Assembly: GCA_034401795.1 (NCBI GenBank)
Contig: CM067360.1
Coordinates: forward strand, 50,082,073 to 50,146,072
Source: Chaetoderma sp. LZ-2023a
Lineage: Eukaryota; Mollusca; Caudofoveata; Chaetodermatida; Chaetodermatidae
Reading direction: 5' to 3'
DNA: 64,000 nucleotides
Shown in pieces: positions 1 through 12,500 of the stretch. A program made the position numbers and the translations under genes. The notes under the pieces were generated by a model. It did not search any database. It was given only the letters and a program-made list of their open reading frames with translations, and was not told where the DNA came from. Every line of letters starts with the position of its first letter. Within the stretch, counting starts at the first letter, position 1.

Positions 1-873
1 AATCTACCCTTCTCGTCAGCGCCTCCAAACGGAGATTTACTTTGCCACAGGCTAGCTCGCTAACATTAGAAGTGGTCTACCTCAGTTTAATTCTCGGGCG
101 TTGAAGCAATTTTTCTCGAACATCGCATTTCGTTTTGGATCATTATATGTTGGACACTTACATTACAATTTGACCAGTCATATACGATACATTTTCTCGC
201 TAGATTTAGAAATCAAGTGAACACAAGTTTCTTGCTAAATTTTAGTAATCAAGTGAACCGGATAACCCGACACAGGCGTAATAGCCTATCTAACACAAGA
301 GGGTTATGTGATTACGAGGATCCAAATCAGTATCGTAATTTCGAACATCCTGTGCATTCTGAGATCGTCCAACATTTGGCAGTTTACTACACACTAAAGA
401 GGATAGCCCATAGCAATGCAATGTTTACATTTTCTGTGAAGCTAAGGCCATTAAAACTTGTATCGAATTACCCCGCCCGGTATTAGAAAACATAAAATCT
501 GGAGTGATTTTTGCAAGATATTAAATGAAATGTAATACTGTTTCACGGCCCATTGCTTGTAATGTTAATTAGCCTGCAAAAAACGGCACCAATCCCAGGG
601 TATCTGATATAGGAAATTTAAATGCAATGACTGAATTGCGATTTAAATATGATCGATGACTGAATTGCGAATTAATATGATGGTCTTGTCTTTATTGTAA
701 TGTGACTGACATGACTGATCATCATGAGGTACTTGCGAGTTTCATGTTAGTTGGTTAGTAATGGTCCTTAGAAGGACCACTCGATTTTCTTCAGGGGATG
801 ATCGTGGTGTATCCTTGTGGTGTTCATCCGGTCCACCATGCCTATTTGCACCACTGTTATGTTCTTACTAGAT
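1..873. other. Intergenic DNA, no gene recognised
   Basis: AT-rich sequence with only one short open frame (217-486, 89 codons). That frame has no recognisable domain and no splice context, so I do not call it a gene. No tRNA, rRNA or clear repeat seen. Confidence 0.5.
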
Positions 874-1092
874 CCAATAACTTCCCAACCGGTATGTTAC
901 ATAGTTATGTAGGATTTAATCCCAACCGGCATGTAGTATACCTTATGTAAGAATGAATGACGCTCAGAAATACGTACCTAGTCAAAACTCTTAATTGATG
1001 CAATAACTTCCCAACCGGGATGTTACATATGTCATGTAGGATACCTTATGTAAGAGATGTTCCAAACCAATATATAGTATACCTTAGGTAGG
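874..1092. repeat. Short interleaved direct repeat
   Basis: Two copies of a roughly 40-nt unit built on 'caataacttcccaaccgg' (about 874-914 and 1001-1044) alternate with two copies of a unit containing 'tagtatacctta' (about 918-951 and 1060-1092). The arrangement looks like a tandem duplication of about 127 bp that has since drifted. Function unknown. Confidence 0.6.
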
Positions 1093-2016
1093 AACGAGCC
1101 TCTGTGGCTAAAATAGGATCAGAGATATTGACTTCACATGGCTTAATTGTACCGTGAAGCTGATTGCTGACACCATTTTCTTTGTAGTCACGAAAACTTT
1201 CCATTCTGTTTCATATCCATGTAAATTATAACCATTTTACATAAAGTACATGACTTGTTCAACAAAGACTGCAAGTTCTGTGACATTCATGAAAAATCAA
1301 ATGTGGATGTAGCTCTGCAAGATTATGGAATGAATAGGATTTGTTAAGATAAAAATTAGGTGTTTCCTGCCATACAGAAAATTAATTAAAGATGGCTTGG
1401 ACTCGGTCGCATGCATAGTAGCATAAGTGTACATGCTCACAGACTAGTTTATATGTATCCTATAGGAATAGAGGAACTGGTTCCCTAGAGCAATGACTGC
1501 TTTAGAGTTAAAGAGATACTATCAAGAATACCCAATGGAGGGATGTATCTCTGCTAACCTTGTTTACTAGGGTACCCACACGCCATTGGAATGAATAGGT
1601 TAGTTAAAATTTTCTGAGATATCTATGTCAGGTGACTTATAGCAAACAGTGAATTGAGTGGCTTAGTATTTTTGTTGTGTTACAAAACTGGTATACCACA
1701 GATTGGCGTTCTCATCTATGCATCCAGGTCTCGTCACACAACTCTGTCCTGCAATATGTGTTTGCAGCTTCCTCCATTCTTTCCTGTCCATTCCTTAATG
1801 TAATCGCGCCGATATTCTAACTTTCCATACATTTTCCTTTCTATTATGAGCGATACCAAGGAACTTCCACTTCCTTTTATGATGGGTCATAGAATACCAT
1901 TCTCAATCTGATGATGTTTTCGAGTTGTTTTTTTCTGGACTAGTTTGTGTTAATTACTAAAGCTAAAGATGAAGAAGAAAATATAGTGGCTGAACCTTCT
2001 CTGGAATGCTTGTCAG
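1093..2016. other. Intergenic DNA, nothing recognised
   Basis: No coding frame, RNA gene or strong repeat seen, except that its end runs into the LINE fragment at 2017. Confidence 0.4.
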
Positions 2017-2217
2017 CATTGTATCAAAGCATGGACTGTGAAAAAGTCTGACAAGAAAAGGATAATGGCAGTAGAGATACGGTTTGAGCAAAGAATGTTG
2101 AGCATCAACTGGATGGAAAAGAGAAGAAATAAAAGTATTCTAGATAGATATATGACTCAATATATACAACAAGAACTCAAATATTGGACCCGTGTTCCTT
2201 CACTTGAAGATATTATA
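2017..2217 (+). pseudogene. LINE retrotransposon ORF2 fragment (post-reverse-transcriptase region)
   Basis: One frame reads KAWTVKKSDKKR, then IRFEQRMLSINWMEKRRNKS. It matches the general pattern of the region just after the reverse transcriptase in many animal non-LTR retrotransposons: a W-T-(L/V)-K-K-(A/S)-D start, then R-x-x-L-x-I-x-W and a charged R-x-N-x-x-I/V-L stretch. Only about 65 codons remain. No endonuclease or catalytic reverse-transcriptase motifs are adjacent, so this is a short dead relic. The family assignment rests on pattern recognition; I cannot name the clade. A similar post-RT fragment lies on the other strand at 41115-41398. Confidence 0.65.
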
Positions 2218-2599
2218 TGAGAAGTCAGGTAGAAGTTTGAAAATTAACTTCTAATTAAAAGATAACGGGGCAGCTGCAAAATTCTTTAAATCAATTGCTG
2301 ATTTGTCCAAAAGTGGTCACACACATCCTGCTCTTCATTGTCTCTGTAATGTTGGATCATCTGATTCCAATACTAAGATCTATGCTTCGGAGTACTCCTA
2401 ATTGTTCGGCTGGTTATTGTGGTTTGTGTGTATTGTGACAAATGCCTGAATTGTGCTAGCGTATGACTGGAGGGTATTGATGATGTAGTGGTACAAATGG
2501 TCAGATGACTTTAGTGGTCTCTTATTTTGTTTAGATGTGTATTATTACCATGAATGAAATTAGTACTTGTACGGTGGGGAGTATCTATTGGCCTGATGT

Positions 2600-3310
2600 A
2601 TTCTGCTTTTTCTGAATGGCTCAACACCCACAAGCCCTCCTAACACAGGCACAAGAAAAGGCTTTCTCAGTACACAGAAGCTTCATCCTTTCCACAGACA
2701 CAAAACTACGATGACAAGCAAAATGAACAGACCAATTTTCGTCAATGAATTCCATGAAATCTGTCAATTCATACAGAAAAACAAATTTTAAAATACTGTT
2801 ACAAAGAAAGATGAGAAAGACGTCGCCTTGCTTTCTGAGAAAAATCTCTTCGTCTTCAGAAGAAACCAAACAATCAGGGACCAGGTCATTATGGCATGCT
2901 TATCCAACCCTGACCACACTAAGCTTCCATACAAGAATGTTTTCAACCTGTGCTCTAAAGGCAAGTGCGACTTCTGCAAAGTTATGGACCAATCACCAGT
3001 AATTGCCAATCATGAAACATCATCTATCTACTCGCTTTCAAAAGATGCAAAAAAAATTGTGGGAAAACAAAACACTCATTTAAAAGCAGAATTCAGGAGT
3101 ACTTGCATTCCATCGTTAACTTCCACAAACACGTCAGATATGACACTCCTGTATCCAGACATTTCACGTTAGAATGTCACTCCAGAAGTAACCTCAAATT
3201 TTGCATCATATATACCCTCTCATCTGACCCCAATAATGCGATATAAAGAAAGAACAAAGAGAACCAGTGGATAGACCAACTACACTGTATGCCCCTACAC
3301 ATCCACCCCC
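2600..3310 (+). pseudogene. Penelope-like retroelement relic, GIY-YIG endonuclease end
   Basis: Three frames must be joined, so the copy is dead. First comes FVFRRNQTIRDQVIMA with a cysteine cluster (CSKGKCDFC), typical of the linker before the GIY-YIG nuclease of Penelope-like elements. Next, in a second frame, is a segment with TPVSRHFTLECH and NLKFCII, matching the nuclease pattern P-V-x-x-H-F-x-x-x-x-H-S. Finally, in a third frame, ENQWIDQLHCMPLHI matches the usual end, E-x-x-W-I-x-x-L-x-T-x-x-P-x-G-I-N. The reverse-transcriptase part is absent upstream. Domain order is correct for the 3' end of a plus-strand element. Family knowledge: the GIY-YIG domain nicks target DNA. No intact frame remains. 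Confidence 0.7.
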
Positions 3311-4850
3311 CTCCCCAATCCTCCCTCACACCCAACCATTAGCATCAACTAATCGGGATGAGATTGTCAAAAATGATCCCCCACCTATAGTAATCAATTC
3401 TTGTGTATTTTTACCATCCATCATACTGTTCACGCTTCAGCTCAGATTCTTCATAATTAATGAGTAGTTATGCGTAAGAGAAAAAATAATTCCTGTATGC
3501 TGATTGGTCATTGATGTACTCACAAGCAAGGTCACCATTGATAGCTCATGCCCCTCTGGCTTGAGCGGTACTCTAGTTTTAGAGAACATACAGTCATGTA
3601 TGGATATAAAGAGATTATTAAATGTAACTAATTTAATCAGTGTCATTGATTGTGCTAAGACATGATGGAGGGTAACTATACATATTTGAGACTTGAGGTC
3701 ATCTATTCAGTTAATTAACAGTAGCTGGATATAATGAGTGTTTGCTTGATAACACAAAATCACTGTAAGTACATTTGTGACACAGAATAGTATCAAGACT
3801 TAGGTTATTCCCGAGCATATTTAAGCGTAACATGATTATGTTTGTCTGTGGATATCATGCTTCACTGAAGCACACACTCAGTCATAGTATTTGCTTTAGT
3901 TAACCTTCGGAAATCAATAAGGTTTGTTGAACCCTATAATGATCACAATTAGTCATAGATGATATCAATTTGCAAATAAAGTGAAGTGTTTTAGAAAACA
4001 TAGCACTAGACTTACTAACCTGGATGCTGATTCGGTCATTCGAGCGGTCAATCGTTTAAGACGGTCGTCTGAGCATTGGCTAAAAATGGACAATTCCAGA
4101 GATCACAATCAGAAAAGTTATTTTTGGTGGGCTTGACAGTTAATGAGTTAATTGTTATCCATATCGCTTAACAGAATGGCTATTGTAAACTTAGACAAAT
4201 TTACAGACATTATCCAGGTTTCTGTGAAACCTTTATACAGTTGCTCAGTATATTGTCATGGTGTTAAAACTGTCCAGACGATGAGTCAACTTGCATGGGT
4301 TCTGTCAAATACAGAACATCGATGTGAAAGCTACTCCAATTTCATGAAAGCGTAAATCAGGGAAATGTGCCAAACCAGGACAAAGACTACACGGCATCAA
4401 ATTCATTTTTATTCTGAAATTACTAACTCCTTTAAGACATCAATACAGAGATTTTCAGTTGTGCGTTTGATTACCAAAACAAAGTCCAATAAAAGGAACA
4501 GTAGTCACTCGAGAGGAAGGAGTCGATATACCAGTAGTGAAAACTAAATCTTCATGACTTTCCATAGTAATTAACACCCTGATAGTATTATCACGTTCAA
4601 AATAACATTTCATACATAAAACTATACAACATAAATTCATCATTAGCATTCATCTATTTAACGAAAAAATATGCTTAAGTTAGCAACAAGTTTTAGACTT
4701 AAGAATCATCTAAATAATTTACAAATGGGTTTTGGGATAGATTGAAGTTGCTCCAGCAGACTCATTCAGCACATGGCTATGATGGTATGGCCACTGTCCA
4801 TCCCAAAAGTCTGTCCACTATATTTGAACACACCATCCTCAGCATCCTAC
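3311..4850. other. Intergenic DNA, nothing recognised
   Basis: Only frames shorter than 70 codons, with no domain-like composition. No tRNA, hairpin array or tandem repeat seen. Confidence 0.4.
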
Positions 4851-5234
4851 AATTCACCTTACCAGAGTATCCATCTATCATCTGATGTTATATGATGTCA
4901 TAATCACCTAAGTGGCGTGTAGGATGACGTCATAATCATTATGTGATAAATTATTCTTTTTGGACAAGGCTTTAACTCTTGATAGTCTGACACGTTGTGC
5001 GAATGGTATGTCTGCAGTCTCTACTATTTAATAAACATGCTTTTGAATATTTTGAATTCCGAAGGCAGCAACAGCACCCAGTCAAATTAGTTCCCAAATA
5101 TTCAATAGCCTGTATAGTTTTCTGGTCAATTGATAGTCAGGGAATTCAGAGATCGGTCGATCCCAACATGATCGAGGTATGGGTGGAGCTTAGCTAGAGG
5201 CGGGCGGGGCATAGCTAAAAATGGAAAGGTCCAT
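4851..5234 (-). mobile_element. Palindromic MITE, family B, copy B1
   Basis: About 385 bp related to the copies at 11378, 12176, 18826 and 37590. It contains the family landmarks: a terminus reading 'gcatagctaaaaatgg' then 'aaaggtcca', a 'ggtcgatcccaac' box, the core 'aggcagcaacagcacc' followed by 'cagtcaaattag', and an AT-rich end rich in 'gatgtcataatca'. No coding capacity. It looks like a non-autonomous DNA transposon; the mobilising transposase is unknown. Confidence 0.7.
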
Positions 5235-6150
5235 TATCCTATTGATCTAAGATTTGGCCACATGTGAAAGGAGAATAGAATGTAAATATCAGTCAAATTT
5301 TCCTATCTGATCAACGGCTCACCAGAGTAAATTTTTTTGCCATAATATAGGCAGTTTCCAATCATTTGTTTTAAATGACAGGTGATTTTGAGTAAGTACG
5401 GAGCATTTTCTGAAATGAAGTAACTCAAAATAGAGCAGGCATGCCAGATTTTATTCAAATTTCCTACATTCAATTGGATAATTTGACATATTAGTGCAAT
5501 GATTAAGCACTATTCTGTGTGAGCTTATGTCAGAGGACTGTGAGATGGCATTCCCAGGTTCCATTATCGGAATGAAACATGAAGGCTGTTACTAAATGGG
5601 TAGCCTAATGCTGTATTGTGTTATTCTACGAATCAGAACAGCCAATAATTGATATGAGAGTAATAAAATATCATTGAAACAAACAATCCCATTAAGTTGC
5701 AACTCGACAGACTGTGGACTATCATTGGAAAACCTCAGTATGTAATGTAATGCCTGTCGGCTACGCGAAAATCTTTTCTGTTGTCTGATGGACGTCTGGT
5801 TGTCAAACATAATTGAAGTGTTCACATCTCAGAGAGCATGGTTGGCGATTGATCAGGTTAATTTGGTTCTAATAAACACTATACACGGACACAAAAGATA
5901 TATTGATTAGTAAGACTTGACATCGCACTCAAACAGCAACCTGTATTCTTCACTGGCCGCAAAGATTTGGCAACGGTACAGTGAAATGAAAGAGGAACTG
6001 ATGTGCTTTAAGTGGTCAAGGATTATAGAGTTTATTTGAATAGAAATTCATTAAAGATCCGGTCTGATTTCGACAACATTTTCCTGGCAAGCTTGTCTGC
6101 AATGATTATGACTAAATTCTACTCACTTCAAACATTCTCATAAAAGAGTT
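5235..6150. other. Intergenic DNA, nothing recognised
   Basis: No gene-like frame, RNA gene or named repeat seen. Confidence 0.4.
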
Positions 6151-6268
6151 AGGTAGCCGTGTTAGTCTGTGTAGACAAGAAAAACAGGATTCAAAGATAG
6201 TACCTTTTAAGACTAACTTAGTTTATTTTGATGAGCTTTTGCACATAAATGTGCTTCATCAGGTGCCA
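6151..6268 (-). ncRNA. Hammerhead-ribozyme-like relic of a Penelope-like element terminus
   Basis: On the minus strand the CTGATGA core (6256-6262 complement) is followed by a 6-bp hairpin, gcacat/atgtgc (6241-6254), and then AAAA where an active hammerhead has GAAA. Downstream lie the box 'agactaac' and then 'agactaacacggctacc' (ending at 6151). This order (CTGATGA, short stem, GAAA-like, two 'gactaac' boxes, 'acacggc') is the known layout of hammerhead ribozymes in Penelope-like terminal repeats and of the related vertebrate sequences. The G-to-A change in the GAAA box suggests the ribozyme is inactive. The flanking sequence to about 6600 may belong to the same element but has no recognisable frame. 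Confidence 0.55.
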
Positions 6269-6600
6269 AGTAGAATATTTACAGGGTTTATATACAAGAA
6301 TTAATACAACTCAAATACAAACACAGTGATTGTTTTTACAGAAATCCTTGAGACAACATTGTTTGATGGTTATGGGACACAAAGGTGTCTGAGCCCATGT
6401 TTATGAGCGGTATGGTTTCAGAATATAAAAGATTAGAGAGGGGTCGTTGAACAATGGAACAGTTAAACAATGACTTACGGCAGATTAATAATAATTTCTT
6501 GATTGGATTAAGCGGAGGATACCTTTAGAACAGTAATCCCAGATAGTTTAAAATTGAGTGTAATTAGAGGAGAATTAAAATAAATAATAAAATGCATATT
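6269..6600. other. Unassigned sequence next to the hammerhead relic
   Basis: No frame or motif recognised. It may be the rest of the Penelope-like terminal region. Confidence 0.3.
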
Positions 6601-7080
6601 TCTTTAAATTAAAAATTTTAAAATGAAAATGAAGACTATGAAATGATAAATAAAAAAAAGAGTTATAAATAATAAACTAATGAAATATAAAATTGAAGAT
6701 AAAAACTAAATGAATGATAAATAAAAGAAAAAATAGAACTTAGAAATAAATAATAAAAAAATGATGAGATGAATGGAATGAAAGAAAGAAAAAAAGAAAA
6801 AAAGAAAGAAAGCAGAAAATAAAGAAGGGATGGGAGGAATGGAAGACGGGTAGACAGAAGGAAGGAAAAAGGTATGTAGGAAGGAAGGAGAATGAATGAA
6901 GGAAAGAAGGAAGAAAGGAAATAAAATGAGTGAATGGAGGAAAGAAGGAAGGAATGGTAAGGAAGTAGAAGGAAGGGAGGATGGAAAGACAGGATGAAGG
7001 AAGGGAGGGAGGAATAGATGCGAAGAAAGGAAGGAAAGACAAGAGGAAGGAATGAAGGGTGAAAGAAAGACAGAGACAAA
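6600..7080 (+). repeat. Polypurine tract (GAAA/GGAA-rich simple repeat)
   Basis: From about 6600 the plus strand is A-rich. From 6776 to 7078 it is almost entirely purine, built from degenerate 'gaaa', 'ggaa' and 'gaatga' units. Such strand-asymmetric tracts can form triplex DNA. The long minus-strand frames rich in Ser, Phe, Leu and Pro here are products of the composition, not genes. Confidence 0.85.
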
Positions 7081-7320
7081 CAATTATTCTTTCCCATTAG
7101 TCTTTCCTTCCACTCTCCATTCCTTGGTTTGTCTCTTAATTTCTTTTCCTCTGTCTAATAGGCATAAGCTACCAGCCATTCTGACCTAGTTTCTTGAAAA
7201 TATAGGTCAAAATGCAATTTTCCTATTGGAACCAATAGTTAATTATTCAAGCTGTAGTTTCAAGAGTTTTTTGTATGTAGTAACAAAATGTAGTGTATGG
7301 ATGCATTGTAGGCAAATGAC

Positions 7321-10300
7321 TTGTTAGCTCACGTAGTCGGAATGGGCTTATGCCATGGCGACTGTCCGTCATCAATCCATCAAACTTTTCTTTAAACGAT
7401 GTCTTCCCAAGAACCACTAGGCAGATTTCAAGTATATTTTACAGGAGCTTCCAAAGGCCATAGAGATCAGAGTTTATTGAAAGGAAGCCAATAAACTGAT
7501 TTGGTCGGTGGCCATCTTGGATTTTGCACTATTTTTAGAAATGCCTTTAAAAAGCTCTGAAACCGCTTGGCAGATCAATGGGGAACTTGAGAATCTTCAT
7601 CTAGGGCAACAGGCGAACCAAATTTGTTCAAGAGAACCTGGTTGGTTAATTTGCTTGTTGGCCATCCTAGGGACTGAGGGTCATTTAAGTTTGTTGAAGG
7701 GAAGTTGGTATGTTAAAAAATATTGGCGCCATCGATCAATTTCAATTCAGCATTCTGGTGGCCATATTGGAAATTCATATTTGATGGATTTCAATTAATT
7801 TTTACAGGACGCGTCCTTATGGCATAGAGATTATGCAAGATTGTACAAATGAAGCTAATTAGCCAATTTGGCAGGAGGCCATCTTAGATTTTAGGTCCTC
7901 CGAAAATTCTATAGGAAATGAATGGGAAAGGTTTTAAAATCTTACTTCTTCCCAAGATTCACTTTGGTTGATTTCAATTATATTTGTTATGAAGTTTCCT
8001 TGAGGCATCAAGGTCCTAGTTTGTGCAAACAATTCTGACTGGTCGATTTCGGTGGTCGCCATCTTTGATCTTGCGCTGTTTTTAGAAACGTGTTCAAAGA
8101 TCTTTTTCTCCAAAACCGATTTGAAACTAGAGAAACTTCACCTAAGGAAAGGGCTGAGTTCAGTTCAAAATCCTTCTTAGCTGCTTGACAGATTTCAACA
8201 AATTTGGCTAGAATGACCATATCATGGTAAGCTCCAGGTCTTAATCTATTCAGAATTTTGCCTGGTCATGGTTTCAGGGTGAAAATCATAGAATTTATGG
8301 AAGATTTACTGGAAATTGTCAAAATGCATCTCCTCCTTAACCGTTTGGTGGATTTTATCCAAATTTGGCTGTAAGGATTCTATAGTGGTAGGCTCTAGAA
8401 CTTCTATTCAGAATTTTGGTTGGACGATTTTTTGGCATCCATCTAAGATTTTTTTTAACATTTTCCGGAACCATTTAAAACTCTACTCCTTAACCCTTTA
8501 AATCACGAATTTGTTAAGAAAATTTAAATTTTCTCAGAAAATATCCATTTGCAGACCAAGAGAAGACTATTTTTGACAATTTTCCACTGGAATTATGACT
8601 AGCTCGTTTATCGAGCCAGTCATTCCAGTGGTAAAATTTCAAAAATGTTCTCTTGGTATGCAAATGGACATTTCTCAAGACCACTGAAGAAGCTGTTTTT
8701 GGCTGATATGAGTGTTATGGGTTAAATAATGGCCCAATTTCAACGAAACATGCATGGAACGATCATATGGCATCACCAGGGTTCAATATATCAAACAGGA
8801 ATTTTGATTGGGCAATTTGTTTGGTGCCATCTTGGATTTTTATCCAATGCATATATATTTAAATCCAAATGGTTCAAATGGTAATGGGGTGGTAAGTGTC
8901 ACAAGCCCTTGGGCATCTCGTTTCTGTTAAAATCTTAGATTTTATGAAGAACATGCCGGAAATTGTCAAAATGCATCTCCCTAACCGCTTGATGAATTTC
9001 AATCAAATTGGGCTGGAAACACTCCAGAACTTGTATTCAGAATTTTGATTATTTGATTTTTGCTCACCTCTGGCCAATTGAGCTTATGCCAGGGCGACCA
9101 TCTGTCCGTTAACCTTTTCTTCTCAAAAACCTTGAGCTAATTTGAATTATATTTGGCAGGAAGCATCCTTAGGACATTGGGATCCAAGTTTGTTAAAATG
9201 TAGCCGATCAGCCAATTTGGCCAGTGCATGGCCATCTTGGTTTTGGTTGATTTTTAGAAAGGTCTTTTAAAAATCTCCGGATTCGCTTGTGGGATTGGTT
9301 CAAAACTCATGAAATATCATCTAGGGTAAGAGCTGAACCAAGTTTGTTCAAGGGAACCTGATTAGCCAAATGGTTCGACGACCATCTTGGATGACCTAGT
9401 TTTCGCGAAAATTACTTCTCAATGACAGCTGAATGGATCGGGCTGAAATTTGGGAGATATGATTGGCGACTAAGGGCTATTAAAGCTTGTTCAGGCGAAG
9501 TTGATATGTAAAAAACCATGGCCAGTGTGAACCTATGTAGCGTGTAAGGCTGCCTGCCATATTGGACTTTTGAATTTGATGGATTTTGAAACCAAAATGT
9601 GTGTATATATAAAGGTTTTGGTTTATGCTCATTTCAAATTTACGCTTTCAAAACTGTCGGCTAAACGGTTTGGCGGCCATCTTTTCCCTGCCAAAACTCC
9701 CATACTAAAGCAATGGGAAATTTAAAATGTTTTCTGCTCGAGGGCATTGCGATCCAAGTTTGTTAAAAGGAAGCCAAGCGGCAAATTTGGCCGGTGGCCA
9801 TCTTAGATTTTCGTTGATTTTTAGAAACGTCTAAAAATATTCTCTGAAACCACTTGGGGATTAATTCATGAAATAACATCTAGGGCAATAGCTGAGCCAT
9901 GTTTGTTCAGGGGAACTTGATAGGCCAAATTGTTTGGCAGCCATCTTGGATGACCTATAGTTTTCGCGAAAGTGACTTTTCCAGAACCACTGAACGAATC
10001 GGGCTGAAATTTGGAAGATGCGATTAAGGACTAAGCAACATTAAAATTTTCTCCAGGGAAGTTGCTGCGTTAAAAAAAACATGGCCACCATTGATCAATC
10101 AAAATTTACCATGTTTGATGGCAATGTTAGATTTTCTGAAAATTTCTGAAAAGTCATACTGGACCAATTTTAATGAAACTTGGCTAAGCCTTCTTCACAA
10201 AAATTAGATTGGTACATTTTTCCAATGGTCATCTTGTTTTGTTCTGTTTTGCCAGTGGCCAATAATTTCAGGTGAGTGATACAGGCCCCTTGCTTTGGTG

Positions 10301-10880
10301 GAAAAACTTTCTAAGAAAGATTTACGAGAAATTGTCAAAATACATCTCCTCCTTTATGAATTTCAACCCAATTTGTCTGGAATGATTCTATTGTGATATG
10401 CTCCAGAAGTTCAAAGCGCATCTTTTTAATCGCTTGATGAATTTCAACAAAATTTGTCTTTAGGGATTCTATGGGATTACCCTCCACCAAAAAAAATGAC
10501 CAATCAAATATTGTGAGTGGTAGTTTTATTATTTTTCAGCAACCATTTAAAGCACTACTCCTCCATTATAATCAATGGGACGATTTCAAGGGAACGTAAG
10601 TGGAATGCTCTTGAATCGTGATATGCTTCAACATATCTAACGAGAAAATTGATTGCTCAATTTTTTTTGGCACTGATCCTAGAGTTTCAGAAGACTATTC
10701 AGAAATCCTTTAAAACGTATCTTTTCCTAAGCCACTTGGCAGATTTTAACCAAATTTGGATAAAGGATCATATGGTGGTAGCTTGTAGAACTCCTATTCA
10801 GAATTTTGATTGATCACATACATTTTGGATTTTCTAAAAATATTCTAGAACCATTTAAGGCGCTCATCCTTCTTAATCAA
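7321..10880 (+). repeat. Cluster of decayed dispersed repeats, family C (agctcacctgg...caggtgagcgatacagg type)
   Basis: The left landmark 'gttagctcacgtag' then 'gcttatgccatggcga' and 'tgtccgtc' occurs at 7324. A second left end ('gctcacctctggcc') is at 9062, and a right landmark 'caggtgagtgatacaggcccc' at about 10269. Between them, units containing 'gccatcttggattttg', 'aaattttggctg'-like phrases and 'gatttcaaccaaatttgg' recur every few hundred bases. Frames are not conserved, so I read this as noncoding repeat DNA, at least two copies nested or joined. The best-preserved copy with both ends is at 42031-44196. Repeats with these phrases are, to my knowledge, common in mollusc and other marine invertebrate genomes. 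Confidence 0.7.
8490..8725. mobile_element. Foldback MITE, family A, copy A1
   Basis: About 235 bp with ends 'ttaaccctttaa' and 'gggttaa' and a central palindrome in which 'ccactggaa' and 'tcattccagtgg' face each other around 'ctcgtttatcgag'. Flanking arms repeat 'ccatttgcagaccaagagaaga' in inverted form. It sits inside the family C cluster, so it inserted later. Non-autonomous and noncoding. Confidence 0.8.
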
Positions 10881-11377
10881 TGATCCAATTTCAAGGCTTG
10901 AGCCTCATGTATTTATGTCAATACCATGACAATAATAAACTCATTTGGTCACAGAATAATTCAGTGGGTGTAGTACATTTTGTTACAAAATAAAAATATG
11001 GTTACCGGCTGTGTACTAGTATGTTGCTGCATTATATTATCGTTGATAATTTCAAATGAGCATGTTAATTAACAAAACTGAATGTCTATTCTATGTATAA
11101 CTTGTAGTTTGTTTACCATTAGAAAAGATTTAACTATATTTAGCCAACACCTTGCCGCTGAATGTTTGAATGTTCACATGACATACCTAAATTCTATTCC
11201 ATTTGATACGATAATGCGTGCTCATTTTGTAAACAATGTTACTGTCTACATGTCACGACGGCGTGAAATTTTACAAAATCTCAAAGGAACAGTTCAATAG
11301 AGAAAAAATCTATAAAAGAACCACAATGTTTTTCTTTTTCTCCTTTATTAATACGGGCATCATCCAATTTACCTTTC
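10881..11377. other. Intergenic DNA, nothing recognised
   Basis: AT-rich, with short frames only (72-75 codons) and no domain features. Confidence 0.4.
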
Positions 11378-11768
11378 CAGTTTTAGATATGCCCCACCCA
11401 CCTCTAACTAAGCTCCACCAAAACTTCTCCGTGTTGGGATTGAGCGATCCCAGAATGCCCTAACTATCAATTTCCTGAAAACTATACAGGTACTAGCTGT
11501 TGAATATTTTGTAACTAATTTTACTGGTTGCTGTTGCTGCCTATGGCAGCAACAGCACCCAGTCAAATTAGTTTCAAAATATTCAACAGACTATTTATTA
11601 AATAGTAAAGACATAGAATTCGTACAACAACGCATAGTCCGTCTTCAAATATGCGTTCGTTACATACTTATCTACGTCAGTCATGATGTCATTCATTACG
11701 ATGTCATTCTACACGTCACGTAGTTGATTATGATGTCATATGATTGATGGATACAGTGGAAAGGTCCA
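11378..11768 (+). mobile_element. Palindromic MITE, family B, copy B2
   Basis: The best-formed family B copy, about 390 bp. It opens with 'acctttccagttttag' and closes with 'tggaaaggtcca'. The centre is a strong palindrome, 'ggtgctgttgctgcc'-like facing 'ggcagcaacagcaccc', flanked by 'ttgaatattttg' and 'caaaatattcaa'. The right arm carries the 'gtagttgattatgatgtcat' block shared by all copies. No coding frame. Confidence 0.8.
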
Positions 11769-12175
11769 TTAGTTCTGACACCATTTGTTGTTCTTTTGAG
11801 CACTTGATATGTACACTTGTACATGATGTACCTGGGTAGTTGTTCAGTTCAGATGTTATCAACTTGCAGCTCTAATGTCAGTCATGCGTCAGTCACATAA
11901 TACAGTTTTATTAGCTTAGTACATGTACTTTCACACTATTATTGCTATCATGAAACAGTCCTTTAGGACCTGGGTTGACGTGTCTAACTTTATTGAGTTC
12001 CCGTTTCCAGCTGATCTCCCAGTAAATGTGGAAATATCTAGAGGGGGTGGGGGGGGGAGATAATTAATTTTATTCCACTTTTCTTATGCTGTCATTGCAT
12101 GGCTTTACAAATGCAGTACCATTCTCTTGGATTTTAAAATATTAATTCCTTCGAAGTGATATTTAAGGTGACTCA
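11769..12175. other. Intergenic DNA with a short poly-G run
   Basis: Contains a G-rich run at about 12043-12058 and nothing else recognisable. Confidence 0.4.
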
Positions 12176-12500
12176 AGGAGTTTTCCAGTTTTAGCTATGC
12201 CCCGCCTGTCTCCAGCTAAGCTCCACACACACCTTGCTCATGTTGGGATCAATCTCGATCCCTGACTATCAATTGCCAAAAAACTATACAGTAAGCTTTT
12301 GAATATTTTGAAACTAATTTGACTGGGTGCTGTTGCTGCCATGCGCCCAGTCAAATTAGTTTCAAAATATTCAACAGCATCTTTATTAAATAGTAAAGAC
12401 ATACAATTCATACACCAATGCTTAGCCCATCACCAATTATGGGTCCATGACATATTTACCTGCTTCATTCATGACATCATAAGCTTAAGCTGGACTGTCC
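12176..12500 (+). mobile_element. Palindromic MITE, family B, copy B3
   Basis: Same landmarks as B2: 'ttccagttttagctatg' at the left, 'actgggtgctgttgctgcc' meeting 'cgcccagtcaaattag' at the centre, and 'gactgtccattgg' at the right. It lies 285 bp upstream of DIRS copy 1. Confidence 0.75.

Noticed and set aside
217..486. 89-codon frame near the window start
   Set aside because: No domain, no splice context and ordinary AT-rich composition; chance is likely.
6663..7097. Three overlapping Ser/Phe/Leu/Pro-rich minus-strand frames
   Set aside because: They are the complement of a polypurine tract, which lacks stop codons by composition.
7508..7798. 96-codon frame in the family C cluster
   Set aside because: The equivalent frame is not kept in the other units of the repeat.
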